From the NCBI GenBank assembly GCA_902729315.2, contig LR746271.1, positions 3,432,001-3,496,000 on the forward strand: a DNA stretch of 64,000 nucleotides, in the 5' to 3' direction. The stretch's first letter is position 1; every line of letters starts with the position of its first letter. Positions 51,169-62,197 of the stretch are shown one piece after another. The notes below the pieces were generated by a model. The model had not been told where the DNA came from. It searched no databases and was given only the letters and a program-made list of their open reading frames with translations. The stretch is from Spirodela intermedia (lineage: Eukaryota > Streptophyta > Magnoliopsida > Alismatales > Araceae). Position numbers and translations under genes: made by a program.

Positions 51169-53151
51169 ATGAGTCCGATCCCCCGTCGCCGCCGCGGATT
51201 GATGCCGGTGTCTCTTCTCAACATCGCGTTCTCCCTTCTCTTGTTCGTCGCCTTCTACAACAAGGGGGCTGCAATTAGGGTTCCGTTCCTATGGCGGACC
51301 GCCGATTCCGCCCCCTACAGATCGATCTGGAAGCAGGATCTCAACCCCCGGCGGCATCTCGGCGAGCTCTCTATCAGTAATTCAACGGCAGCAATCGCAG
51401 CCGGGAGCAATGGCACCGCCGTGATCCTCGAGGCCGGAGCGTGCTCCGGCATAGCAGCCCACAGAGGCTACCCCAGCGAGTGCTCCTTCATCAAATCTCA
51501 TCCACAGTGCTCCTCAGGGGGGTTCATCGACTACCTCAGGTTCTTTTACTGCGACTGCGAGAATCTCCATTTCCTCGGCTACGCCGTGATGGCCATGTGG
51601 CTTGCTGCCCTCTTCTACCTCCTGGGGAACACGGCTGCGGATTACTTCTGCTCCAGCTTGGAGAAGCTCTCCGGTCTGCTGAGGCTTCCCCCCACCGTCG
51701 CCGGCGTCACCCTCCTCCCCCTGGGGAACGGGGCGCCGGACGTTTTTGCCAGCATCGCCGCCTTCGTCGGCTCAGGCACCGGCGATGTCGGCGTGAACAG
51801 CGTTCTCGGCGGTGCCGTCTTCGTAACCTGCGTGGTGGTGGGCGTCGTCTCCATCTGCGTGGCGGAGAAGAGGGTCCAGATCGACAGGAGGTGCTTCATC
51901 AGGGACGTCGTCTTCTTCCTCCTGACGCTGTTGTCCCTCTCCTTCATCCTCGCCACGGGGAAGATCGCCGTCTGGGGAGCCGTCCTCTTCGTCTCCCTCT
52001 ACCTGGTCTACGCCTTCTCCGTCGCGGCCAACGAGCTCCTGCGGAAGCACGCCAGAAGGCTGAAGCTGGACGTGGTGACCCCGCTGCTGCCTGTCAGAGG
52101 GAGCATCTTCTCTCCGGCGGCCGAGGAGGAGGACGACTCCATCTACAGCTCCCTGCTCGACGTCGACGACTCCACCCATGCGCCGCCGCCTCTGCACGCC
52201 ACGCTACCGCAGTGGATGTGGGCCTCCAATGTGGCCATCTACTCCAACCAGGGCCCCAGAGGAAGCTCCATCGACAACCCAAGGCCTCTCTGGGGCTGGA
52301 GCGAGAACTCTGGCGGGGAGAACCCTTCCTGCTCCTCCTCGAAGCTCCTCCACTGGATAGAGATGCCGCTGAGTCTCCCCCGCCGGCTGACCATCCCCAT
52401 CGTCGAGGAGGACAGATGGTCAAAAGGCTACGCTGTCGCCAGCGCCCTCTTAGCTCCCCTTCTGCTGGCGATTCTCTGGATCAGCAGCAGCTCCCGGCGG
52501 GAGGGGGAGGCGGCGGCGGCGGCTCCAAGCTCTGGAGCGGAAGCGCCTTTTCTTCTCTGCGGCCTCGCCGGCATCTCCCTCAGCACTGCCGCCTTCTTCT
52601 TCACGAGGAGCGACCGCCCCCCTCAGAAGTTCCTCCTCCCGTGGTTGCTCGCCGGGTTCGTGATGAGCATCGTCTGGTTCTACATCATCGCCAACGAGCT
52701 GGTCGCCCTCCTGGTGGCCCTGGGGGCCATCTTCGGTGTTGAGCCAGCGATCCTGGGGCTGACCGTACTGGCCTGGGGGAACTCCATGGGCGACCTGATG
52801 TCCAACGTGGCCCTGGCCATGAACGGCGGCGGCGATGGCGTGCAGATCGCCATGTCCGGCTGCTACGCGGGGCCCATCTTCAATACCCTCGCCGGCCTGG
52901 GGATCTCCATACTCCTCAGTGCCTGGTCCGCCAGCCCTGCCGCCTTCGTCCTCCCTCGAGATGCCTCCCTGCCCTTCACATTGGGGTTCCTCATGCTCGG
53001 CCTCATATGGGCCCTCGTCATCTTGCCCCACAACGACATGAGACCTTCCAAGCTCCTTGGGATCGGCCTCATCACTCTGTATGTTGTCTTCCTCTGCATC
53101 AGAATTGGCAGCACAACAAGGTTCGTCTCCTTCCTACCTGTGGTGACATGA
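51169..53151 (+). CDS. Cation/calcium exchanger (CCX family, CCX3/CCX4-like)
   Basis: The intronless frame encodes 660 aa from the ATG at 51169 to a TGA at 53149-53151. The protein is a membrane antiporter of the CaCA superfamily with two inverted alpha repeats. Repeat 1 carries GNGAPDVF (residues 186-193) and repeat 2 carries GNSMGDLMSN (537-546), the signature pair of plant CCX and animal NCKX6-type proteins. A signal anchor lies at about 13-30, then a Cys-rich luminal segment (C92 to C130). A membrane span begins near 137. A hydrophilic loop (about 290-404, rich in Asp/Glu/Ser) joins the two halves, and the second set of spans starts near 421. Length fits the longer Arabidopsis members CCX3/CCX4 (about 645 aa). 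Relatives move K+, Na+, Mn2+ or Ca2+ against H+ or Na+ in endomembranes; the exact substrate is not inferable. An LTR element starts 63 bp after the stop. Confidence 0.95.
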   Translation: MSPIPRRRRGLMPVSLLNIAFSLLLFVAFYNKGAAIRVPFLWRTADSAPYRSIWKQDLNPRRHLGELSISNSTAAIAAGSNGTAVILEAGACSGIAAHRGYPSECSFIKSHPQCSSGGFIDYLRFFYCDCENLHFLGYAVMAMWLAALFYLLGNTAADYFCSSLEKLSGLLRLPPTVAGVTLLPLGNGAPDVFASIAAFVGSGTGDVGVNSVLGGAVFVTCVVVGVVSICVAEKRVQIDRRCFIRDVVFFLLTLLSLSFILATGKIAVWGAVLFVSLYLVYAFSVAANELLRKHARRLKLDVVTPLLPVRGSIFSPAAEEEDDSIYSSLLDVDDSTHAPPPLHATLPQWMWASNVAIYSNQGPRGSSIDNPRPLWGWSENSGGENPSCSSSKLLHWIEMPLSLPRRLTIPIVEEDRWSKGYAVASALLAPLLLAILWISSSSRREGEAAAAAPSSGAEAPFLLCGLAGISLSTAAFFFTRSDRPPQKFLLPWLLAGFVMSIVWFYIIANELVALLVALGAIFGVEPAILGLTVLAWGNSMGDLMSNVALAMNGGGDGVQIAMSGCYAGPIFNTLAGLGISILLSAWSASPAAFVLPRDASLPFTLGFLMLGLIWALVILPHNDMRPSKLLGIGLITLYVVFLCIRIGSTTRFVSFLPVVT

Positions 53152-53214
53152 TGGCACTCTTCCAAAGGTACATCCGAAGGGACCATGCATTGACTTTGCC
53201 TGCACTTGGGTCTC

Positions 53215-54521
53215 TAACATGAATTAGTTATTGTATAATAAATCATGCAAATTTAAAATATTCTTAGAAGGCTCAAGTCCACACAGTATTCTCCGATGAG
53301 TGTCACTCGTAAAGTTGAAAATCATGGTGCGTTCGGGATGATCGTTATGTAGGATTTATGACGTCAAAAGTTCTCTTTAGACAAGGATGACATGGGCAAT
53401 CTCTAGATTTTCTTGTGAAATTTAAAAATTAATGAAATGGGCCGTCGAATCGTCTCTTATGAGTGTCACTCGTAAAGTAGAAAAATGATGACTTTATAGT
53501 TCTTCGGCAATTGTCACTCGACGAAGAGGAGTTAGATGAAGGTGGGGCGCGTGTCAGAAAGCTTCATCCTCAAGTCTACACAGCAAGAAAGGGTTTTTCA
53601 TTATAACTAGTACACTCTTAAGAAGGTGGTGATTAATCTCTTGATAGATCATTCTCTTTCTAATGATGGCTTATTTGTTGATCAATTGGAGATGTCTTAC
53701 TTGACGGATTTATGATCCTTTTATCATGAATCATTCAACAATTTTAATAACAATACTTCGTGAATCGTGTTGACGAAATTTTCATTAATGATCGAGCAAT
53801 TCTGGTGACTTAATCCTTCACTAATAATTTATAAGAAAGTCACGATTTAATCAAATAAAAATACGTATTTTGACTCTAGTAGAATTCGAATTCGCACTTG
53901 TCATCCATCTGCATAAGAGAGATTGAAATAAATACTTTAATATCCTTATAAAATGATGTCATCATAGTATATCTCTGTTATAATTAAGAGATATTTAGGA
54001 TATTAAAATAATCAAAATCATTTGTAGAGAAGGTGTGACCGCCGATTTAGTCCCACATCGATTGTACGTCAAAGTTTTGAATGAATATATAATAATATCA
54101 TATTTAAAAGCAATGAGTTCCTTTCTTGTGTGTACGACCATTCTTTGCCTCACAATAAGCTAGCACCAATGATGTGGAAGGAGAGTGGTGCACACATGCC
54201 CCCATCGGTCCATAGTCATTTGATCCCTTGCTCCGGCTCCACCTCGATTGTGCTTTTGACCCACTTGCGAGCTCGACTAGCTAGTGGGTCCCTCTCTTTT
54301 TCTATCTTTTTATTTTATTTTATCTTTCTTTATTTATCTCAAAAATAGGATTATAAAAATCATATAAATTTACATAAAATCACATAATTAACCAAAAATC
54401 ATATTAATCAACTGAAAATACTTTTTCACAATTTAACACAAATATAAATCTATTTATCGTGAGTTAAGGCTAAAATTATATTATTTATTAATTATTAACT
54501 CATGATAATGAAGACTTATCA
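53215..54521 (-). repeat. 3' LTR, internally deleted
   Basis: The plus strand reads TAACATGAATTAG (decayed TGACGTGACTTAG) to GAAGACTTATCA. After 'aaatttaaaat' at about 53256 it jumps to sequence that lies several hundred bases further in the full LTR, accounting for the 1307-bp length. Both arms of the terminal stem-loop are kept at the 54521 end. Confidence 0.85.
53237..53242 (+). terminator. AATAAA supplied by the antisense LTR, 86 bp after the CCX stop
   Basis: The conserved LTR end contains 'ataataaatca', which on the CCX sense strand is a canonical polyadenylation hexamer. Its position suits the CCX 3' UTR. Use of it is inference. Confidence 0.35.
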
Positions 54522-54538
54522 CACCCCTAAACTTAAAT
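54522..54538 (-). other. Polypurine tract next to the 3' LTR
   Basis: On the minus strand 'atttaagtttaggggtg' directly precedes TGATAAGTC, the start of the 3' LTR. A second, internal tract ('ttaagttggggggtaatt' on the minus strand, at 55749-55766) matches the motif that follows pol in many plant Ty3/gypsy elements. Confidence 0.8.
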
Positions 54539-54910
54539 CATTGCTAGTTCTTTAGCAATAGAATTACGAAAATAAAAATTCACAAATCTCAAACATCATA
54601 TTTCAATACATCAAAAAAATATACAATTAAGAATGATGCACCTCTAGGCAGTTTGGACTCTTATATCAAATATTAAGAATCATGTTAAGCACTTGAATGT
54701 TTAAGCACTCTTTAGAATAACAATTTAGACTTTACTTATTCTATTCACATCTTCATCACTTCTTCACTCATAGATATAATTTACAAGACGTTTTAATTAT
54801 CAATACTCATCTAAGAATAATATTAATCTTATATATTTTGTTTCCATAACTTGATTTTTGAAGTTTATACTATATTTCTTCTTTTTGTTTTTCTATAGTA
54901 GATAAGTAGC

Positions 54911-55118
54911 TTTTTCTATAGACAAATTTTGACAATAAGATGATGTCTCACACCCTCCATGTGTACTCTTCATTTTCAAGGCTTTCACTTTATCTACTTA
55001 TTTTGCAGCAAGTGTTTTTCTATAGACAATTTTTGACAATGAAAATGATGTCTCGCACCCTCCATGTGTACTCTTAGTTTCTAAATTTTTCATATTGCTC
55101 TATTTTTTTTAAAATAAG
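54911..55118. repeat. Two-copy tandem repeat, 104-bp period, in the element's 3' spacer
   Basis: 'tttttctatagacaa' starts at 54911 and 55015. It is followed in both copies by 'ttttgacaat', 'gatgtctc.caccctccatg' and 'tgtactctt'. Only a few differences separate the copies. It lies in the non-coding spacer between the pol position and the 3' LTR. Confidence 0.85.
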
Positions 55119-56049
55119 TAATTTCTCCTCACAAGTCTTATAGATCATGACGTAAAAATCTCTATTAAACTTAAATGATCAATCAAATTTTCACATCAAG
55201 TAAATACTATCTATCAAGATCATGAAATAAAAATCTGTAAAATCAAATCCATATTATCTATCATGTATCCAAAGAGTATTCTAACATTTCATGCTACTAA
55301 ATCATTCTTTTAACTCAATAATATTTTTTTAATTTTTTTTGATATATGTAATTGATTTAATTTTAGTTCATGCAATATGATGTAAGAAATTTATAAATTA
55401 GAAACTTTTGATAGTTATATTTTCTGTTTCCAATTTGGTTTTCAACAACAATAGATTTGTCAAAAATAAATCAAAACTATCCTCTTTATGGTTGTAATTT
55501 CGAATTTCAACAATGTATGTCTAGGGTATTGAAATGTGAGAAAATGGTCTCTAGAATTTCAAATTTTAGGTTATTTTTTTCTGCTATTTTTGACAGTTTG
55601 TAGATTATTTTGTGTTGTTTTTAACAGAAAACCAGAAAATAGATGCTATAGTTTTTTCGAACTTTTTTAGTTACTTTTCAAAGTGAACATGAAAACAAAC
55701 ACAAACACATGTTCTTAATCGTTCTACAGTATAAATTAAGACTTAATAATTACCCCCCAACTTAAAAATAACAATGTCCTCAATGACACAGAAAAATTGT
55801 AATAGAATATGCAGAAAATATAATTTTCAAGTGAAGCATGCATACATGCAAAGTTAAGCACTAAAAATATTATCATAAGGGATAAAGTTTAGGAGGACAT
55901 CACCTCCACCTTGTTTTTAATTTTGTCCACTTCATCTTAAACTCCTACACTTTTTCGAAAAAAAATGTAGAAATAAATATTGTGAAATTCTAAGAAAGGT
56001 AGAACTTAAATAAAAAAAAAATGAAATAAAAACCATGGGTTGCTTCTCA

Positions 56050-57120
56050 TAAAGAGTTGAATTTAATATCTTCAGCGATGATCTATGGCCATCAAAATAT
56101 ATTTGTATCCCAAGGTAAGTTTCATGATATTCTTTTTCAGATTTAACATAAATTCTTGTGCTTTATATATGTACCTTGACATACTTTCAGCCAAAATAAA
56201 AATAGAAATTAATAAAATTTTCCCAAAAATAATATTTCTATTTTGAAAAGAACCTTTCTTCATTTTTATCTCATTTTGTAAGGTTTTCATTCATTAGTAA
56301 ATACTTTCTTTTAATAGACCATAAAATTTGATCAGGCCATATAATTTTAAAATTATCTCTTATCTAATCTAATTTTTTTATCTAAATTCATATCTCTAAT
56401 TCTTCCACTCACCCATTTCTTAATGTATTCTTTTATCTGCATAATCTTTCCTTGCTCTATTTTATCTTCCCTACATATTTGTTCAATTTGTGAGTAAAAT
56501 ATTTCAAAGTTAGACATAATTTTAATGGGTTGTGGGTTTTGAAGGATGGAAGAATTGCCTACTTTACTCTCAGATCTAATGAATTCATTAAAATTCAAAT
56601 TTTCTCCTCTAAAGTTATCTCTATATTCATATTCATTATTTTCGTTTCTCCTTATTAGTTGAATCAACTTTTTTTTTTAGATTTTCATTTCTCAACTCAT
56701 CAAATTTTTCATCTTTCCAAGAGTTGTCTTTTAATTTTGGTATATGATATGCATCATCATCCTCGCTATCAACATCCATGACTGCAAAATTCTCAAAAAG
56801 AATGAGAGATTAGCTTGAGTACTAAAAAAGGTGCTAATGGTAGTGAGACTCATGTGGGTAATAAAAAGCTTAAAAAATAAAACCCATTTCTTTGAAGATT
56901 TATTAATTTCGTCTCTTGCATCTCCCAAATCAATCGATTTTTCCTCACCTGAAATATATTTTTCCTCATTTCTGTCCTTACTCCCTTCTACTAAAATTTG
57001 AATGATTTTTCCATGATTAGTTGTTATTTCTTCATCTAAGGGCTCTTTCTCCTCATCATCCTCACTATATTTATTCATCAATTGTGAATAATAAATAATT
57101 TTATTCAAATTTTCTACTAC
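56050..57120 (-). other. Unassigned internal segment with two open frames
   Basis: Between the gag remnant and the 3' spacer lie frames of 104 codons (56667 down to 56353) and 125 codons (57108 down to 56731). They are rich in Glu, Asp, Lys and Asn. I see no protease, reverse transcriptase or integrase motif. They could be a degraded gag C-terminus or AT-rich chance frames. The lower border contains 'gagaagcaacccatgg' (minus strand), like the 'gggaggcaaccc' text found after pol in related elements. Confidence 0.35.
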
Positions 57121-57429
57121 TATATTTTTTAACCTTAATATTTTTATTTACTTCTAATGGCTCATCTATTTCCTCTTATAATTAGGAATAAGGATCAGGT
57201 AAAATATTTTCACTCAATGTATTCATTGTCATAACATTTTCATTTGGTAGGTTTTTTTTAAAAATTTTCAACTAGACTTTTCTTGCTGAAATCCTACTAC
57301 TGGACAATTTCATTGTCCCTCTTCTATCTTATTATCAAAAACCTCTATAAATATTTTTATTGTAACATCATTTGTTTCATTGTTTGTTGCATCATATCCA
57401 TAAAATCAGGTTGAATTTGAGAGGGCTGA

Positions 57430-58700
57430 TTTTTCTGAAATTTGTGTTCTTATTTTGGATGAAATTTCAAATTTGAATTGAGTTTAAGTGCTTTTGGATT
57501 TTGAATATTATTTGGGTCTCTCCATGAAAAATTATTCCCCCAATTAGGATTATAAGAATTAGAAAAATATTCTTTATTTTTACTAACATCGTGGGATACT
57601 TACACTTGCTCTTGCCTAGGTTGAAATGATTGATTATAATATTAAAATTTGAAATGATCATTTTCACCATATATAAGATATGCATTATATGCATTCAATT
57701 GAAGGTTATGAGGCTTTCTAATATTTTCAATAAGTAGATCAAGTTATTTTAATCTTTGATTAATCTGATTAACCTTATTTCTCAAATTAGAATCATCATG
57801 ATGATGTAATTCATAAATTTCTCTCTTTTTGTCCCTATTATATAACTCAAAAGAGACTTGATCTTTAGAATTTTCACTTAAATTTTCATAAAGGGTGTAA
57901 ATTTCATCAGAAGTTCTCTATAAAAGTTCCTCCACATATAGAATCAACTATATTTCTATATTGTTCAAATAATTCATCATAAAAAATTCTATTAAACTAC
58001 TAGTTTGGTATAACATAATGATGACATTTTCTATGTAAATCTTTGAATTTTTCTCATGTCTCATGCAAAGTTTCTCCTAGCCTTTGAGCAAAACTCTATA
58101 TATGTTTTCTTATATTTTGAGTTTTTTATGGGATAAAATTTTCAAAAAAAAGTATATTCTATGTCTTTTCAACTAGTTAATTCTTTATCTAATGTGATAG
58201 CCAATAACTAGCCTTGTCCATAAGTGTATGAGAAAATAATTTCATCTTAATAGTTTCCAATGTAACTTGAGGGAGATTAACTAAATCACAGACCATATAA
58301 AATTTTTCTAAATGTTGATGAGGTTTCTCTAAAGGTAATCCATGAAAATTATGAAATATTTGGAAAAATCTTGGATTTATTTCGACTTTAACAGTGGGTG
58401 CTAATGGGACTCTAATATTGGATGTTCGTTGATTTGAATTAGGGACGTAATAATTTTTTCATGAAAATGAGATTGTTATTAGTTTGAATTGTACTTCTTT
58501 CAAGATTCATAAAAATTAATTCTTATTTCGAATTTTTTGCTTTAGACAAAGTAGTGGAAGAATTTTCTAGCTGTGGGTGTAAGGATCTTTTACCATGCAT
58601 CAAAATCAATAAATTTGAGGAAAAAGTTTAATAACGATTACCCTCCTTCAATATACTTTAGTCCTTGAGTTCCTACTCTTTGTTCTTTTTTCTTTTTTTT
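57430..58700 (-). pseudogene. Degenerate retrotransposon gag
   Basis: Minus-strand translation near 58078-58021 reads GETLHET-stop-EKFKDLHRKCHH, matching the Ty3/gypsy gag 'GEsLyEaWERFKdLLRKCPhHg' region. Downstream (about 57562-57507) NSYNPNWGNNFSWRDPNN matches the 'YNPGWRNHPNFSW' motif of Athila/Tat-like gag proteins. Several in-frame stops and frame changes make it non-functional. In a complete element gag would form the virus-like particle. Confidence 0.75.
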
Positions 58701-58796
58701 AAAAAAATTCTGCAAGAAGAAAATAAAACAAGAGTTAACTTTTTTTTATGTACTCTAAGAGAAAAATAGAAAAATACCGAATATTATGTAATACAT

Positions 58797-58813
58797 CCCC
58801 GGCAACAGCGCCA
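58797..58813 (-). other. Primer binding site (tRNA-Asp type)
   Basis: On the minus strand the sequence TGGCGCTGTTGCCGGGG begins five bases after the end of the 5' LTR (58819). It matches the Athila-type primer binding site TGGCGCCGTTGCCGGGG, complementary to the 3' end of tRNA-Asp, with one mismatch. This fixes the element's orientation. Confidence 0.85.
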
Positions 58814-58818
58814 AAATT

Positions 58819-61800
58819 TGATGTGAATTAGTCGTTGTATAATAAATCACATAAATTTAAAATTTATAAAATTAGAAAATATTAAATTTTGGATATTTAC
58901 AAATATTTCTAAAAGTTTCAAAAATAGTAAGAATTTTCCAAGTTAATCATAGGGATGTAATATACTTTTGGATAATTTTTTAAAATTTTCTTCAAAGAAT
59001 ACGATTTTTTATGAATTTTACATTAAGAAATAAAAATGAAATATATTTAAAATTCACGAAAAGAGAAATAAGGGTGCAGACATCAGGATGACGTTAGTGC
59101 CAAATGAATGTGAATCGGGTGGAAATAGAGTTCCGTCTGACGATTCTTACGTAAGTGATTGTAGACGATTTAATTGATCAAATTAAGATTTGTAAAAACT
59201 AAAAGAATCGTAATTGAATGAAGAATAATTTAGTAGATTTAAATCAAACAAATTATCACTAAATAAAGTAAAAATTAAGTTGAAAGTAGAAAAATAGAGT
59301 TCCAACGTCGTGGCGACGATGCGTTGACGATGCACCAGAATTCTAAGCGTTCGAGAGGATTGTCGTGTAATGTCCATAGTCTCGAAGGCTCTCCTTTGAC
59401 AAGGACAATGTGGGCAATCTCTAGATCTTCTTGCGAAGTCTAGAGATCAATGAAATAGGTCATCGAATTGTCTCCAACTACTGTCACGTGGTAGAATAGA
59501 AAAATGGTGACTTTGCAGCTCTCTAGTAGGTGTCACCTAACGGAGAAGAGCTAAATGGAGGTGGGGCACATGTTAGGGAGCTTCATCCTCAAGTCTGTGT
59601 AGTAAGAGAATGCTCTTCATTACATCCGGTACGCTTTCAGGAGGTGGCACTTGTCTCTTGGTGGATTATCCTCTTCCTATTGGCAGCTTGTTCATCAATC
59701 AATTGATGATGATTTACTCAATAGATTCATAATTGACGTGACTTAGTCGTTATATAATAAATCACACAAATTTTAAATTTATAAAACTAGAAAATACTAA
59801 TTTTCAACTATTTAAAAGTATTTCTGAACAAACATATTAATTATAATTCAATCAAACTTCTAAAAATAGTGGTAACTTTTTAGGTCGATCATAGGGATGT
59901 AATATAATATTGGGTAATTATTTAGAATTTTCCTCAAAGAATACGATTCTCTATGAATTTTATACTAAGAAATTAAAATAAAATATATTTAAAATTCACA
60001 AAAAAGAGAAATTAGGGTGCGGATGTAATTGATTAAATTAAGATCTGTAAAAGTTGAAAGAATTGTAATTGAATGAAGTATAGCTTGGTAAATTTAAATC
60101 ACACAAATTATCACTAAATGAGGTGGAAATTAAGTTGAAAGTAAGAGAACAGAATTCCGACGTTGCGGCGACGATGCGTTGGCGATGCACCAGAATTCTG
60201 AGCATTCGAGAGGATTGTTGTGCAGTGTCCACAGCCTTGAAGGCTCTCTTTGGACAAAGACGACGTGGGAAATCTCTAGATCTCCTTGCGAAGTCTAGAG
60301 ATCAATGAAATGGGTCGTCAAATCGTCTCTAGTAATTGTCACCCAACGGAGTAGAAAAATGACGACTTTGTAACTCTTTGGCGGCTGTCACCTAACGAAG
60401 AGGAGCTGGATGGAGGTGGGACGCATGTTAGAGAGCTTCATCCTCAGGTCCACACAACAAAAGGAGGCTCTTCATCACATTCGGTACGCTCTCAAGAGCT
60501 GGCGACTTGTCTCTCGGTGGATCGTCCTCTTCCCGACAACGGCTTATTCGTCGATCAATCGGAGATGATCTACTCGATGAATTCGTGATCTTTTTATCGC
60601 AAATTATTCAGCAATTTTAGTAACAATGCTCTGTAAATTACGTTGACGAGATTTTTGCCGATGATCCAATGATTCTGGCGGCTTAATCCTTCATCGATGA
60701 TCTATAGGAAAGTTGCGATAATTAGATAAAAATACAAGTTTTGGCTCTAAGAGGATTCGAACTCATGCCAGTTGCCCACCTGCATAAGAAAGATTGAAAT
60801 TAGTACTCTAATGCCCTTATTAAGTCACATCATCATGATATATCTCTATTATAAATAAAAGATATTTTAGGTATTAAAATCTTTGGACCCTTTTAGGAGA
60901 AGGTGTAATGTGGGTTTAGTCCCACATCGCTTGTGCGCCAAAGTTTCGAGTGAATAAATAGTAATATTACATTTGTAAGCAATGAGTCCCTTTCTCTCGC
61001 GTGTGTGACCACTCCTTGCCCCATAGCCAGCTGGCTACTAATGACGTGGAAGGGGAGTGGCACACATGTGTCCCCATCGGTCCTAGCCGCTCAAGCCCTT
61101 GCTTGCAGCTCTTCCCCTGACTACGCTTCCGACCTGCTTGCAGGCCCGACTAGCTAGCGAGTCCTCCCCCATTTTGCTATATTTTTATTTTTATTTCTTT
61201 TTCTTCATTTATCTCAAAAATAAGACTATAAAAATCATATAAATTCGTAGAATGTCACATAATTAGCCAAAAATTCACGTTAATCAACTGAAAATCACTT
61301 TTCACACTTTAACACAAATATAAGTCTATTTCTTATAAATTAAGGCTAGAACTATATTATTTATTAATTATTAACTCATGATAATAAAGACTTATCAATG
61401 ATCCTTTTATCGCGAATCGTTCAGCAATTTTAGTGACAATATTTCGTAAATTATGTTAACAAGATTTTCGCTAATGATCGAGCGATTTTGGCGACTTAAT
61501 CCTTCATTGGTGATCTGTAGGAAAGTCACAATTTAAATACGTGTTTTGGCTCTAATAAGATTCGAACCTGCACATGTCATCCACCTGTATGAGAGAGATT
61601 GAAATAAGTATTATAATACCTTTATGAAGTGATCTCATCATGATATATCTCTATTATAACTAAGGGGTATTTAAGATATTAAATTAATTAAAATCATTCT
61701 GGAGAAGGTGTGACCACCAATTTAGTCCCACATCAGTTGTACGCCAAAGTTTTGGACGAATATATAGTAATCTCAGATTTAAAAGTAATGACTCATTTTC

Positions 61801-62197
61801 TCGTGTGTACGACTACTCCTTGTCCCACAGTTGGTTGGCCACTGGTGATGTGGAAGGGGAGTGGCGCACACTTGCCCCCATCTGTCCATAACCACTCGAT
61901 CCTTTGCTCATGGCTCTACCTTGATTGTGCTTCCGACTTGCTTGCTGGTCTAGTTGACTGACAAGTCCCTTCCTTTTTCTATCTTTTTATTTTATTTTTA
62001 TTTTTTTCATTTATCTTAAAAATATGATGATAAAAATCATATAAATTCACATAAAATCACATTTTAACTAAAAAATCACATTAATCAACTGAAAACTAAT
62101 TTTATAATTTAACACAAATATAAGTCTATTTATCATGAGTTAAGTCTAAAACTATATTATTTATTAATTATTAACTCATGATAATGAAGACTTATCA
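58819..62197 (-). repeat. 5' LTR, split by a nested solo LTR
   Basis: Two halves, 58819-59733 and 61398-62197, join into one LTR of about 1.71 kb once the nested copy and one target-site duplication are removed. The break falls in 'gattcat|gatccttttatc', where other copies are continuous. The terminal stem-loop arms are at 62120-62143 and 62171-62195. Confidence 0.88.
59734..61397 (-). mobile_element. Solo LTR nested in the 5' LTR, duplication ATAAT/ATGAT
   Basis: A full LTR from TGACGTGACTTAGTC to ATAAAGACTTATCA sits inside the larger element's 5' LTR in the same orientation. ATAAT (59729-59733) and ATGAT (61398-61402) differ at one base. About 110 bp including the paired TGACG block is deleted near 60021 relative to other copies. 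Being nested, it is younger than the host element. Confidence 0.88.

Larger units (their letters stand above)
53215..62197 (-). mobile_element. Complete but pol-less Ty3/gypsy (Athila/Tat-like) element with a nested solo LTR
   Basis: The element reads on the minus strand: 5' LTR (62197 down to 58819, interrupted), primer binding site, broken gag, spacer, polypurine tract, 3' LTR (54521 down to 53215). GTCTC flanks it perfectly at 53210-53214 and 62198-62202. The interior is only about 4.3 kb and no protease, reverse transcriptase or integrase motif was seen, so it could not have moved without a helper. The 5' LTR is about 1.71 kb once the nested insertion is removed. The 3' LTR is 1.3 kb owing to an internal deletion. 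The insertion separates CCX from its original downstream DNA. Confidence 0.9.

Noticed and set aside
51441-52742. 433-codon frame on the plus strand overlapping CCX, and long minus-strand frames at 51642-53186
   Set aside because: They are Arg/Pro/Ala-rich shadows caused by very high GC in the CCX coding region and have no domain.
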